Assembly: GCA_950295325.1 (NCBI GenBank)
Contig: OX485808.1
Location: forward strand, 33,381,180 to 33,438,526
Direction of reading: 5' to 3'
DNA from: Polytrichum commune
Taxonomy: Eukaryota; Streptophyta; Polytrichopsida; Polytrichales; Polytrichaceae
DNA length: 57,347 nucleotides
The position numbers and the translations under genes were made by a program. Of the stretch, positions 34,900-46,870 are shown piece by piece (the stretch's first letter is position 1; each line of letters starts with the position of its first letter). The notes beneath the pieces were generated by a model that worked only from the letters and a program-made list of their open reading frames with translations, made no database searches and was not told where the DNA came from.

Positions 34900-36890
34900 A
34901 TGACATCAATTAAAGCTAAAATGAAGATGTACTCATGTAGTATCACCCATGAAAGAAGATATTTGATGTCTAGGTTACGTAATTGTTCATTTCAAATTAG
35001 AATAATAAAACCTTTAAACAAAAGTAAACAAATTGAAGGTCCAAACGCTGGAATGGCTACTATATGGTTACATACAAAGCATGGTAGACACCAATCCGTT
35101 ACAGACACTGATAAACTATTTCTACCAATGCACCCAATAGTTGTGTCCTTAGCTATCGAAAAATTTGAAGCGGATGGTATCCACATCTACGGTTGCATTA
35201 GTATTCAAAAACGAAAAAATAAAATCATGAGCATGGTTAGAACGAGTCATTTTTTTATTCTACCTTATTACAAAGATGGTGGATGAAATGATATATTCAA
35301 TGAAGTTGAACGGTATGTTGCATTATTTATTTTTTATGTTTTGTAAATTACTGCATGTTATGGTTTTTATTCTTATTCAAATGTTGATTTGGTTTTATTA
35401 TATTTTTTAAGAATTGATAAATGTGATTTTGTTCAAGTGGAAGTGATGGGGCTACAAGAACAAGGCACAATCATCTTTCACCAACCATATGCATCAAAAC
35501 ACCCGAAAAAAATGAAACGACCGATTGTTGTAGCTTTTCAACATGAGTTCATGAGAGTTGTGGTTAAAAAAATTTCTAAAGGTAATGCATTTGCTTTAGA
35601 CTCTCCTTTCAAAACAAACCAATGGAATTTACCTCTATATGCGGCTATTATTCCTAATCAAGATGGAAAAAGGATGTCAATATTTTATATGTTGTGTACG
35701 AAAGACAAAAATGAAGGACATGAAGACACTGCCATAGAGTTGGCATTATCTGCAGTGTTTATTTCTATCAGAGAATAAGAATCTCCGCAATAATCATTGA
35801 CAAATATAAAACGTCTTTGAACTTCATAAACAATGTCATTTCCAATGACATTCATTGTTGGAGCTTTGTGAATGCCACAAAAGTTTAAATTGCGGGGAGA
35901 ATTCTGCTTTGTCATTTTCATGTGATGAAGGCTTGGAGTGAAAACTTGCTTACTCGCATTCCGGATCCGGATAAAGAGAAGTTATGGCACTTATTGCATG
36001 TTTTGATGCATTGTTCCAATGAGTCTCATTTTGAAGTTCATTTGCAAAAGTTGTATAATGATTTTTAACATATTCCAACCGTAAATGTTTATCTTTCGAT
36101 CGGGGTGGAGTGATCCGGATGTTTCGTGAAGAGCTTTATGGCCAAAATTTGGAAGATTATTTTTTTATGGCGGTATGCATACTACTAATCATATTAAACG
36201 TTATTGGGAGTGGATGAAATACACTTTGTTACAAGGCAAAATAAATCGTTCACTCCGAGATCTAATTCTTGCAATCATTAGAATTGTAGCGGATGATACC
36301 CGTGTTAGAGGCCCTACCTTGTTGGATCAGTTTTAACAAGTTCAACTCATAAGTAAGTTTAGTCTAACTTGTTTACATTTTTGGCATGGTTAATATGTTA
36401 TGGTCTAGTATGACATTTTGTTACATAATGCGATATTTATAGAATTTAGAACTAGGTTTTTGTTTTGTTTTGTTTTGAATTATTCATGAAAATATTTAAG
36501 AACAACAAATGATTGATATCATCAACGCCGGTTGAAAGGAGGAGAGAGAATATTCAAAGCATACGAATTCGACCCGGAAAATACTTTGGAGGTGATAAAT
36601 GAAGAACAATTGTTATTTCGTGTCAGAAGTGAAAGTTGTCATACCACAAAGTACAATGTTTTTCTACAAGCGTATTTTTGTGATTGTGCGGCGCACGTGT
36701 CATGTTGCAAGCATAGCTTAGGAGTTCAAATGATTGTGAATATGTATTTATTTCCACGTACACGTAAAGATGATGGATTTGAAATATTTTCGCCTTTAGA
36801 AGGTACGTACGTTGCAACGATAAGGTTGGATGTGATGAATGAGGAGAACATAGAAGATGCATTACTAATGGAATCAAAAAAACAAGATTT
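34900..36890 (+). pseudogene. MULE transposase remnant 2 with SWIM zinc finger
   Basis: Blocks appear in transposase order. 34900-35285: N-terminal block with WLHTKHGRHQS and LFLPMHPIVVSLAIEKFEAD. 35410-35775: GNAFALDSPFKTNQWNLPLY, AAIIPNQDGK, FYMLCTKDK and IELALSAVF, the DDE core around the first acidic residue. About 35780-36060: IIIDKYKTSLN, LLCHFHVMKAWSENL and FEVHLQKLYNDF. About 36180-36330: IKRYWEWMKYTLLQGKINRS. 36540-36760: the SWIM finger CDCAAHVSCCKH (CxC...CxH). Stops and frame changes separate the blocks, for example TAA at 35776 and several near 36070-36170. Its protein blocks differ clearly from the MULEs at 21.9 kb and 38.8 kb. Confidence 0.8.
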
Positions 36891-36892
36891 AC

Positions 36893-37123
36893 ATCTCTCC
36901 CTCTTTCTTCACACTCTCCTTTTTGCTCTTCATCCTCTTCAATATCTCCTTTAAAGTCGGAGATGTGAAAGTAGGTCTCTCGAACGGTACTACATGAAGC
37001 AAAATCGTTGTTTTCTTGTGGTGCTTGGAGTAGCTCCTCTACACTTATTACATCGAATAACTCTTCTTCATAATCGGAAGGATAAATGCAATCATCACCC
37101 AAGAATTCACTATTTTCTTCCAT
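36893..37123 (-). CDS. Candidate acidic first exon, unrecognised
   Basis: Minus-strand ATG at 37123 begins 77 codons rich in Asp and Glu (EENSEFLGDDC, YEEELFDVISVEELLQ, DIEEDEEQKGECEE). They end at a plausible donor GAT|GTAAAT near 36893, beyond which the frame overlaps the antisense of the MULE SWIM region. No family is recognised and no second exon was identified. It may be an N-terminal exon of another transposase, or chance. Confidence 0.3.
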
Positions 37124-37199
37124 GCTTCAATACTATTTTTCAAAAGAAATGCATACATAAGAACACACTCACTATTCTATTACTCAAGTGAGAATGAAG

Positions 37200-38740
37200 T
37201 AAAATGCACCTTCATGTACTTTAAACCTTAATCATGTTTCCCTCCACTACACTCTCTAACTCAAGAAGTAGAAGTAGTCAAGAAAAAATGAAGAGTTCAT
37301 GGAGTACAAATGGTAGTCAACTAGTACAAGCATCAAGAGAATTTTTTATAATTGAAAAACATCACTGTATGTGGTGAAGGGACGTGTCAGAAATCATCCA
37401 GCGTTCAGAGTATGGACGCTGGCGCGTCAAAGGGTTAATATTGCAATTGAAAATATTTCATTTTCCATTAAATTATTGATAAATTCAAAGGATTCAAATT
37501 AAATTAAAAAATACATTTAAAAGAAACACCCTTGGACCCTAATAACATATGAAAATTAATGTGGCATGAAACATCAAAGCCTAATGGTTTGTTCACATTT
37601 TGTGGAGTTCATGATTTGCCACACACTTTGCTAATGATTGTTTGTGGAGTTCTCTGTAAGCTCTTATGAAACAGGGGCGGATGAGCTGGGGGGCGGAGAT
37701 TTTTGAAGGGGCGGATGAGCTGGAGCCTAAACCCTAAATCCACGCATGGGCGGGTATCATGGGCGGGCGGGTCCGGGCATGGAGCTAGGGGAGGCCAGCT
37801 GTGCCGAGGGGCTGAGCTGGCCGGGCAGGCCTCGGTTTCGGGCAGCAGGCGGATTGTGGCGGATGAGGAGCGCCTAGTGCCGAGGCTACCGCACCCTTAA
37901 GTAACCTTTTTTTCTCTCTCCTAAGGGTTGGGGCCAAGTAGACATTTTCTTTTAACCACTACGGCTGGATGCGCCTAGCAACTACAGACCACCATAATTT
38001 CTTTGTATGATCTTTGATGATATCAAGCAACCACTCTATCCACATCTATTCTTTCCGTAGATGCCGATGGACCCCCTTACTTGTCCCAATCGGGCAAGTA
38101 TTGAGGAAGTTATGGCTATTCAAACCTAGGCAGTCCCGGGCGCCACTCCCAGGTCAGTCTGTCTCCGGGCGTTGTCCCTAGGCATCGCCCCACTCAAAGT
38201 GTCATATCTCCTAGCTCACGCCTCCGATTTAGGTGATCTTGAGCATTCTAGAATCCATACGCCATTAGCTACTTATAGCTCATGGCATTGCCCTCGTGAC
38301 TCCTAGTCTTTGTGGGTGGGAGGCGTTCCCAACACTTGGGGCCCTCACCTACACTAGGATCATTTGGGCCCTCTCACCAATGGCACCACAAGTCCTAGGT
38401 GTCACTCTAGGGTGCCCCTTGTGCCCATGGTGTTTGGGACACTCGTCATGAAGAGGTGGGCAACAAAAAGTATAGTGGGTTGTAAGTTTATTTAATTACT
38501 TATGGCACGTCTTGGAGGTCTATGATAGGTTGTCGGTTCTCTAACCTTCACTTATGGACTAGTATAGAATGTGTATATTGTATGGCGATTATTTTAATTT
38601 GTTTGAATGTATTTTTGATTTTCATAATAGGAGATAATAAGGAGTTTAAGTTTTGTTTCCAAGTTTTTCATTGATGGGATGTGTGTTGTGCCTCTTGGAC
38701 CTTCATGGTTGCAAATTAAATACAGTTAATTCAAGGCCAT
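37200..38740. other. Repeat-rich spacer with LTR relative and GC-rich patch
   Basis: 37675-37900 is GC-rich with GGGCGGATGAGCTGG repeated twice. 37905-38225 is an inverted relative of the LTR at 20490-21197 (shared CTCCTAAGGGTTGGGGCCAA, TGCCGATGGA and AAGTATTGAGGAAGTTATGG). 38280-38460 shows no gene. No reading frame is supported. Confidence 0.5.
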
Positions 38741-38835
38741 CAAAACTGGTCAAACAATTTATCACGAAACAATCACAGTCAAGAAAAAAATAACTCACAA
38801 ACTCAAATAATTTCTGTAACTCTAGTGGATGGGAT

Positions 38836-41349
38836 TCAAAAGGGTCTTTGAGCAACTAAATCAAAGAAACCATTAGTAGCAACAACAAAGTTGCAAAAAT
38901 TGACAACTGGACAGTCACAGTGTGCCCATTCAGAGTCATGTGAGTGCATGGTCCAAACTTTAGGCTTGTTATTCATTGATCCAACGTATGCTACGTTTTC
39001 GTCCATGCAAATCAAAACGTTTGTATCCGGTATTGTTGATGTGCATATGATGGCAGAATATACCATACCCTCGTGTTGTTTGTTTCATACAAACCCAAAA
39101 GCCTTGCATTGGACTCCATACCAATGTGTAATTACATCCCCCATGAAATGATTGATGAGCCAATCCATGCGTCTTCCAACAAAACGCTTCTTTGTAGAAT
39201 CTAGTATGTTTCTCAAGTTTGAGTGATACGACTCAATGGCGGTGTTAGTACTTTGGCCAGCATGAGGTATCCTCCTCGCACCCACACACCACATCGATGC
39301 CTTTGCTCTCCAATTGTCATTTATGTACCTCATGAATGCAGCTGATCGTGGCCTTGTGTTGGTAATCATATCCAATTGTTTCAGAGCCCAATCAACTGTG
39401 TCATCATTGACACAACTCCCATTGCCATACATAACATCACCAACCATCTGGAGAATTGCGGCACATTCTCCAGGAGTGGAAATTTTCTTTACAACGTTTT
39501 TTGCCCATGCATTCTGAACGTGCCAAAGGCATAGGAAGATCCTCGCATCTGGCCATACAAGCCTACACATGCAAAAGACTGTAAGGAAATCCATAAACTT
39601 TAACTCATTAAGTACAAAATGAAACACATGGTTGAAATTTGCAAATACCTCAATGTGTTGATTTCAACCTGGGCGTTATCAACTATGATGGATGAAGGAG
39701 ACCAATTATATTTGATTCTCACAACTCTATTGTGAAGCGCTTTAAGAACATGTATGAGGTCATGTTCGCAAGTACGTGAAGAGAACCACATGTATGTCAT
39801 TCCTCCAATCGTCAAGAGCCATAACCGTGTATAGGTGGATATTGTTACAAACAAGTACATCACCTTATAGAACCAACAAACACAATAATAGAATGATATA
39901 AAAAGGAATGACATTGCAGGACATTGAAGGACATGTATATAATGTAAAGGATTTAGAGAAAAACGTTGAAACTGTGTTTGGGTAGTCCCAAATGTTGCGT
40001 CAATTGAGAGGACGTTATTGTGACCAAATTTTACTATCATCTCTAGTTGCCTTTTAGTTTGGATTCCAAGGGTGAAGGGTGCATCACTTTGAGTAGAAGA
40101 ATTTAAGTCTATAAGTGGGTGCTCTTAAGAGTACAAGCTCGGGGAGTTCACTAGACATGTATATATGTATACACGTGCGTGACAAGGGTATTTATTCAAG
40201 GGGTATTTAATTATCCATCCTTAATTTTTGTACCGTATTATTATATAAATTTTTAATTTATTGTTTTTTAAATGACCCTATGATTACTTTAAATTTGATG
40301 AAGCTCTAATTTTAAGCTAGGTATGTTCATTATAATTATTTGATTTTGCTCCAAAGGGTTTAAGAGCATTCAAAGTACTAAGTCACCAAAATCCAAGGCA
40401 CAACAAGGTTTTACATTAAGAGTGTTCATAAGCAGTTTCAAACAACAAAATCAGCCCATGTTCTTTAATCAAGTTACACGCACAATTAAACACAACGATA
40501 CTGTGTGTCAAAAAAAAAACAATCAAAACACCAACAACAAGCGGATGGCAACCGACAGTCTAGACTCAGGATTTGGGAGTGAAATGGGACTTACATGCAA
40601 GCACGAGTTCCAAAGTTGGACTTGTGTGGTCATTATGAAGATTCGATCTCCACTCAAAGTAGAGAGAGAGAATGACCTGCACAGGCCACCTGCAAACCCC
40701 ACCTCTCAGAATGGTGAAAAAAAACTCTCAAAACCTAATCCTCCAGCAACATTCTCCCCCAATTTCTCCTAAACCCTAATCCGTCAGCCACCCTCATCAA
40801 TCTTTCATCCCATTTTTTCAACTGAATCGACATAGTTTTTCATCCAAAATCTTCCCGCCTCTTAACACAAAGGACACCCTATTTTAAAAAAAACCGAGGA
40901 TCCTTAAATCCTACGGTATATTTTTACAAATATTTTTAAAATATGCATTATTTGTATTAAGCCTATATTATTTATAATAAAAAAATTATCATACATACTC
41001 ACCTATATTACTTCTAAGAGAATTCTAAGTTTTGTCCTTTTGTGAATATCAATTACCCTATATTTTCCCGCACGTTGTTTTCTAATATTATTGCAGTGAA
41101 CTCCCCGAGAGTAGAAGACACTGTTAGGATTTTCTAGCATCCACATATGAACACTAATAAGATCGAAAGGGTGTTTCATCCACAATTATTCTACATGCTT
41201 GCAACATATATTTCTAACATATGTGGGCAACATGAATGTATCGCGAGTGACAAGGCCATTAGCTAAAACCAACTCCCTGACCTCTTTGGTGTGTTGTTGT
41301 ATTATTGGTGTAGGTGATAGCCCCAAAGCGTACATTTTAGCAATTTTAT
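38836..41349 (-). pseudogene. MULE transposase remnant 3, C-terminal part (split by CACTA)
   Basis: Minus strand, in order from 41349. KIAKMYALGLSPTPI and LVLANGLVTRDTFMLPTYVR, then a TAA, then HPFDLISVHMWMLENPNSV. At 40040-40000, VKFGHNNVLSIDATFGT is the catalytic block. Near 39815, LDDWRN followed by a frame change into SSRTCEHDLIHVLKAL, then SSIIVDNAQVEINTL. An 86-bp intron (39648-39563, GTATTTG...TGTGTAG) joins to PDARIFLCLWHVQNAW. Then HAGQSTNTAIESYHSNLRNI and GRRMDWLINHFMGDV. The end (39066-38836) has only a degenerate SWIM finger (HCDC...C). Several stops and frame changes make it a pseudogene. Its upstream part resumes at 48403. Confidence 0.8.
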
Positions 41350-41384
41350 CACTACTACAAAAACATGGCTTAATGTCTCGGCAC

Positions 41385-41700
41385 AATTGACTATCCATGT
41401 TTATTTAACTGAGGTAGCCCGACCTCATAGTCAGGGTGGTTTTTGTGACTGACCATAGTCCCAAATCACCCTTGGTTTTTTTGACTCAACAATCCAATCG
41501 CACTTATTGACTAAACATAGTCCACAAAGTCAGAGGAAGCATACATTATTGGGAGCGAGCAAACTATGCATTGAATATGTTTTTTTGACTCAAGACCCAA
41601 TCACACATTTAGACTAACTACAGTCTTAAAAACTTGAGGGTTCATACATTATTGGTAGCAAGCAACCTATCTATTGCATATGTTGTTTTTTTTACTCAGT
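41385..41700. repeat. CACTA subterminal repeats, left
   Basis: Copies of TGACTA/TAGTC-type motifs (for example TGACTATCCAT, GACTGACCATAGTCC, TTGACTAAACATAGTCC, AGACTAACTACAGTC) recur every 30-60 bp. Such arrays bind the element-encoded TNPA-type protein in known CACTA elements; that role is inferred here. Confidence 0.7.
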
Positions 41701-43389
41701 AATTTGTATGCATGCATGGCACATGATCCTACATAAAGTTTGGGCATATCAAATACAAATTGAATTAGAAGCATGGCTATGTGCACCTTGTAATAACTAC
41801 TTTGTACGTATGAGATACACAAGCCGGTATGACATTCATTCTTCATCTGAAGATGAAATTCCAAGGTAATCTGAATTGTCCTCTAAGTGTACAGGGTCAT
41901 TTATGGCTCCAGGTTTTCCCCCTTTAGCAATCCATTCATCCCGCTCTGTAGCATTTTTTATAATCTCGTCTGTCAAGAGTGCTCGTGGTTTTGTCCTTTT
42001 TTCTATCTTGCCATTGAACCAGCTTTTTTTTTTTCAGTAAGGATGTGGGCGAGCGAGTAGGTGTCTATGACCGGTATAGATCATTTTCCGCATAGGTTTC
42101 GAGTACCTTGCAATTGTATTTGGCCCGCAATTTGGACAAGTCTTGTAACCCTTGGTTACACACCCTGAAACAAGACCTAGGGCTGGGAAATCATGTATGG
42201 TCCACATCAAAACAACTCACAACAAGAAGCGATGGTTACCATTAATTGCAGCAACATCATATGCCCACACTCCTTGCCATAGCTGGAGAAATTCTTCAAT
42301 GACAGGTGCTAAATAAACATCAAAGTTATGATCCTTAACCGCATCTTTCCCAGGAATGATGAGAGCCAACATGACGAAAAATCTTTTTGTCACAAGCCAT
42401 GGAGGTAGATTATAATTTAAAAGTACCACTGGCCATGTAGAATGTTTCAAGTTGAAATTACCAAATGGGTTCATCCCGTCTGTAGCTAGACCCAATCGTA
42501 TGTTATGGGTCTCAACAGCAAAATCCGGCCACATACTGTCAATGTGCTTCCAAGCCTTGGAATCTGCTACCGATCGCACCAAATTCTCATTTTCTGCACT
42601 TGTTTCAAGAGATCCTGTATCTTTTGGTCGATTATGTGCATGATGTTGCATAAGCCCAGCTATGGATTTGCAACGGTACATTCGTTTAAGTCTTGGGATC
42701 AAAGGGAAGTGGCGAAGTACTTTTCACGGGACTGTGGACGACCCTTTCACATATCGGCTGCAATCGCACTTTGAGCATTTGTCAAAATCCTTGTGCTCCC
42801 CTCGATACAATATGCATTGTGAGGCCAAACCCACCACCCTTAAGCGTTCTAGTCCGGGTGATGGTCTTGAGAATCACATGTAGTGTATGTAGGGTGAAAA
42901 TTGATTTCTTCACATCCTTAAGCATTCATGTCATTGTCAATCACTTTGTTTATTAGAAGTAACCTCTTGGCTCGTGGTCGCATTGGCCTTTTTTAGGGTC
43001 CAACCGGCGGCCTTGGCAACACAAGTTCTCAAGGATATTCTCCTTTGGTTTTTGATCACCCTTTCCTTCACATTGCCCTTGCTAGAGTATTCCCCTTTAT
43101 CCATTTTTTTATAAGTGATTGAGTTTTACCAAAAATGACGTAAGTGTTGAAAAACACTCCCTCAATGGTTAATCACAATTACAATTGCCTTTGAGGCCAC
43201 ACGTGATTCTAGATAAACTAATGCTTTAACTACTTGGCTTGCACTACAAAGTCTAAACACCTCATGTGATGGTTTCTAGAAATACTAATGTATGGTTAAT
43301 TAGGACTAGCCTTGACTAGCTTCTCATGTTAATCCGATGTGGTTAGGCTCCCCAAATAACCAGCCTTTAATGCCTTCTCACATCAATCC

Positions 43390-43562
43390 CCTTTCAGGCA
43401 GCTCAAGGCTTAGCCTCAACCGAAACCACCACAGTCCAGCAGACCAGGGCTTAGCCTCAACCGAAATCCTACAGTACGCAGCTCCAAGGCTTAGCCTCAA
43501 CCGAAACCACCACAATCCAGCAGACCAGGGCTTAGCCTCAACCCAGGCTCAATCAAGCCGAA
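43390..43562 (+). repeat. Tandem repeat in solo LTR A (CTTAGCCTCAACCGAAA unit)
   Basis: Four GGCTTAGCCTCAACC blocks spaced about 40-50 bp, alternating CAGCTC(C)AAGG and CAGCAGACCAGG lead-ins. The matching place in solo LTR B holds an unrelated array. Confidence 0.85.
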
Positions 43563-43916
43563 CTAAATTCACCATAACCACCTAATCACCTAATTGCTCA
43601 AAGGCCCACATGCGAGCCTTTTAGCTACACACTTAAATGTAATCCCCTCAAGATGCTTAATCGGACAATTGCTAACTCTTTTATTCTTCGGCTAATAAGC
43701 TAACTAATTACCTAACATCATCAACTAATCCACACACGTGGCCCAAAGCTCTAAGAGCTCACCTCTCTTGAGAGGACTTAAGAGGGAGAGCTTGACTAAT
43801 TAACTCCACTAAAACTAATAACCTACACACGTGGCTCAAGCTCTTAAGAGCTTGCTCCCTTGAGAGCGCTTGATGGAGAGAGAGAAAAATAAGAGAAAAA
43901 CCACCTTAAGTAGTAA

Positions 43917-43952
43917 AGAGGGAGAGAGGGAGAGAGGGAGAGAGGGAGAGAA
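43917..43952 (+). repeat. GAGGGAGA microsatellite in solo LTR A
   Basis: About four copies of GAGGGAGA. The homologous site in LTR B (56229-56275) has about six copies, a normal length difference for a microsatellite. Confidence 0.9.
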
Positions 43953-45004
43953 AGGTAAGGATAGGGTGAGAGGATTAGCACCTCCAATCACAATCCCTTA
44001 ACCTTCACCTCTAAAGTAGGGACTAATCCCCTTCCACCAAGCTTCCTTCTTCCTAAACTAACAAGGTGGATCCAAAAGTGGGCATTTAACCCGCGGAGCT
44101 CACCTTGCTTCACCTTACCCCCCTACTCACATTATCAAGGCATACTCTTATTGAATTCAACCTTGAAATAATCACACAACACATTCTAAAGCCTAAACTT
44201 AAATCCAAACCACACTTCATTCTTTTTATGTTTTGTGAATAATCATAACACATTAAAATCAAACTAAAATTGGTTTTGAAGAGTTAATCACCACATGTGG
44301 GCACCATTTTGGGCTCACATGCATCCATTTTCGCAAGCGTGTATAGAGTCATAGGACAATCCAAGGTTTCTTAGAATTTTTTTGGCTTCATATCTTGATT
44401 TCGGCAACAAATTGCCCGGCTGCAATATATCCTTAGAAAGGAGAGTTAATAACTCATCTACATGGCCATTCGTAGTACCATGCACTGTGCATGTATTAAG
44501 AATAAGCAACACAGCCTGTAAGAGCTTCACTTTACTCCCTGGATACAAAGGAGTGTTAGCCCACTTAAGTAATTCATCCAAATTGGGGTCCACCACAGGA
44601 TCTCCTGAGTCCAATGTATGCCCATCCTCATCATTTTCCACCTCATCAAGGATGTCATCTTCGCGTGAGCTATTCCCATGGACTTCGTCATAGCGGATAA
44701 ATGCTTCATTACACATGCGATGCAACTCAATTTCAGGATCTATGCTTTCATTGAATGAACCTGTACAAGGTGCTTGAATTCGATTGCCATGACGACCCAA
44801 TGTATGGGGATATTCACGATTTGACAGTGAATAAGGATCACAACCCAATGGCGCCAACTCGGGATCCGGTCCCTGCCAAATTTTGAAATTAAATAATAAA
44901 GTGTAAAGTTCTCAAGTCAACCAAGACAAAAATAAAATGTTTTGAAATTTATAGTAAAAAAGGTTATTTGGTCCATTGCTAACCTCAAAGTCTCAAAAAT
45001 TTAC

Positions 45005-45598
45005 TTTATAGTATGCAAATAGTTCTTCTCCTGCTTTGATAGGCCTAGTTGACCTAGTCATTACATATCCCCATTTTTTCTTGTTCCATGGTCTAGGATC
45101 CACATCATGATATTCCCAAATGATTTTTTCTCAATCTCCTCATGCCTATCAATAGAGCTATTGATATAGCCTGCAACATTCCCTTTTTCCACATCCCCAT
45201 CAATGTAAAATGTTTTTTCCGCATTCAATGCATAGCATTTTACTCTTGGAAAATAACCTTGCATCTTCTTGTATTGGTTGGTTGTGTAGCAAGGCCCCGT
45301 AAATGGAATCAATTCTTCTTCTGCTTCCAAATTTTGAAGTGTAAATAGACCCCAACCCATGTACGGAAATGTGGATATTCTAATTTCCCATTGACGGTTC
45401 CACCATGTGAAGGGGGTCATCCGTGGGATTGGTAGAGTAGGCCATTGGCCATAGTTCTTCCCCATGTCAAAATTGACCAATTGGGTTATGGCCTTAGGCA
45501 CAAATGAAGCTGACATTTCTTGCTTGGCAAAAGTCTTCCCTAAGGAAAGCCTTTAATGCCAAGCTCATTGATTTTTTCACTTGTGGGCGATGTTTATC
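45005..45598 (-). CDS. SET-like domain exon inside the CACTA transposase gene
   Basis: After acceptor GGTGTAG the exon reads DKHRPQVKKSMSLALKAFLR, shifts by one base in a run of four A (plus strand 45530-45533), then gives WEIRISTFPYMGWGLFTLQN, EAEEELIPFTGPCYTTNQYK, KTFYIDGDVEKGNVAGYINS, and after a second one-base shift in the T6 run at 45124-45129, VDPRPWNKKKWGYVMTRST and RPIKAGEELFAYYK before donor AAA|GTAAAT. This matches the order of a SET domain: G-W-G-L-F at the N-terminal substrate side, Y-I-D-G, G-N-x-A-x-Y-I-N in place of the RFINHSC motif, and GEELFAYY at the C-terminal catalytic Tyr position. His and Cys of NHSC are replaced (NSS), so methyltransferase activity is doubtful. Family assignment is by motif order only. 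Confidence 0.65.
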
Positions 45599-46159
45599 CT
45601 ACACCATACATAAATGCAAAACATCAAGCTTTGATGTCCATGTTATCTACATTATGTTGCAAACAATGAAATTGATCCAACTATCAACATTGCATGAATA
45701 AATAAAAACTCACCAGAATTGATTGTGTGAAAAATTCGTCACGCTTGAACTTTCGGAGATGTGCTCGTATCGTCGTTCGGTTGAGCACTTGAGAACCATG
45801 ACATTTGTTGCATGGACAACGATATTCATGCAGCTTAAGACGATTTGCTTGTAGTTCTTCTTTAGCACAAAGGGCAGCCTCCATGGTGTTGGGATCAAGT
45901 TCCCCTTCCACCATGTTTGCTGTAACAATTATTAGATAATACCATAATAATTATATTGATACATTATGCTAATATACATATTAGTATGCCACAAAATTAA
46001 TTAAAACACTATTTGCCATGTAGGATATTGCAATACATAGGTCTTTGCCATGTACACTAAGGTTAGTCAATAGGTGTTTAATTGACTACATAAGTCACAG
46101 AGGTGCTTATAAATATTTTTTTGACTGGATGTCATATATTGTGAGTCAAAATGTAACTT

Positions 46160-46870
46160 ATTGACTACATAGGGTATTTAAAATTTGAACGTTTAAAAAA
46201 AAGGCGGGAACATGGTTCTATGGAGGCGGGAAAGGCCAGTGAAACAAGTGGAACAAGGAATGCAAGGATGTATTGCAAGTGAAGCAAGAAATGCAAGATA
46301 TATTGCAAGTGAAGCAAGAAATGCAAGATATGCAAGAATTGAGGAATGCAAGAATCCAAGAATGCAGTGAGGAACAATAAGGGTGGACAATTGTGGGTTT
46401 CCTAGTGAGAGTTTGTAAGTGAGGGTTTCCTACTGAAGGTTTCTAAGTGGTAGTTTGAGGGTTTCAGACAAGGGTTTGAGTTTCAACAAGATAACAGAAA
46501 TCATCTCAGAAATCATCTCAAGCAAGCAAGGGTTTGAGACAAGGGTTTGAGATCTGAAATGGTTTGAGACAAGGGTTTGAGCAAGGGTTTGAGACAAGGT
46601 TTCTAAGTGGTAGTTTTAAGGGTTTTAGATAATGGGTTTCAACAAGACAAACCAGAAATCATCTCAAACAAGAGTTGAACATACAATCAGGCAAGGCATG
46701 CAAGGGTTTGAGGACATACAATCAGACAAGGAAACATTAAGGGTGGATAGGGTTTGAGGACATACAATCAGGCAAAGGTTTGAAGCAAGAGCAGGCAAGG
46801 GTTTGAGGCAAGAACAGAAATCATCTCAAAGAACTTCAAGAGGCAGACAAGGGTTTGAGGCAAGAACAAA
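46160..46870. repeat. Tandem and dispersed short repeats within the CACTA element
   Basis: 46257-46340 has a 38-bp unit (GTGAAGCAAGAAATGCAAGA...TATTGCAA) in about two and a half copies. 46440-46870 has many AAGGGTTTGAG(G/A)CAAG and AGAAATCATCTCA motifs. Low-complexity non-coding sequence. Confidence 0.75.

Larger units (their letters stand above)
42818..44319. mobile_element. Solo LTR, 1,502 bp, copy A
   Basis: Begins TGTGAGGCCAAAC and ends TTGGGCTCACA, with a 6-base inverted TGTGAG/CTCACA. Flanked by the 5-bp duplication TGCAT (42813-42817 and 44320-44324). Homologous at both ends and through much of the interior to 55102-56620. No internal retrotransposon region is present, so it is a solo LTR produced by recombination between LTRs. 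Removing it with one TGCAT restores the CACTA transposase frame (ENGC then ILYRGEHKDF). It contains its own tandem arrays at 43390-43560 and 43917-43950. Confidence 0.95.
41851..45928 (-). pseudogene. CACTA transposase gene: Cys-rich N-terminus, SET-like domain, TNP2
   Basis: Read on the minus strand. The first exon, to 45714, has CPCNKCHGSQ...IRAHLRKFKRDEFF, the CACTA-associated Cys/His segment, with donor CTG|GTGAGT. The second exon, 45598-45005, carries the SET-like domain (separate entry). The third starts at 44872 (acceptor TTGGCAG) with CDPYSLSNREYPHTLG, an acidic stretch, LLKWANTPLYPGSKVKLLQA and RYEAKKILRNLGLSYDSIHA. It is cut by the solo LTR and resumes at 42817 with GEHKDFDKCSKCDCSRYVK, HFPLIPRLKRMYR and the TNP2 core LATDGMNPFGNFNLKHSTWP, NYNLPPWL, YLAPVIEEFLQLW and LMWTIHDFPALGLVSG, then CPNCGPNTIARYSK. 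It ends near 41851. Damage: TGA at 42724-42726, 42215-42217 and in HPY*KKK near 42041, each where an Arg CGA codon would fit; one-base shifts near 45125 and 45531. Exon borders are phase 0. Confidence 0.8.

Noticed and set aside
44315-44857. Stand-alone 180-residue gene
   Set aside because: It is the middle exon of the CACTA transposase; its last codons run into the duplicated TGCAT at the solo LTR boundary.
46165-46390. Hydrophobic repeat protein on the minus strand (LHFLLHLQY repeats)
   Set aside because: It is the translation of a simple 38-bp tandem repeat within the CACTA element.
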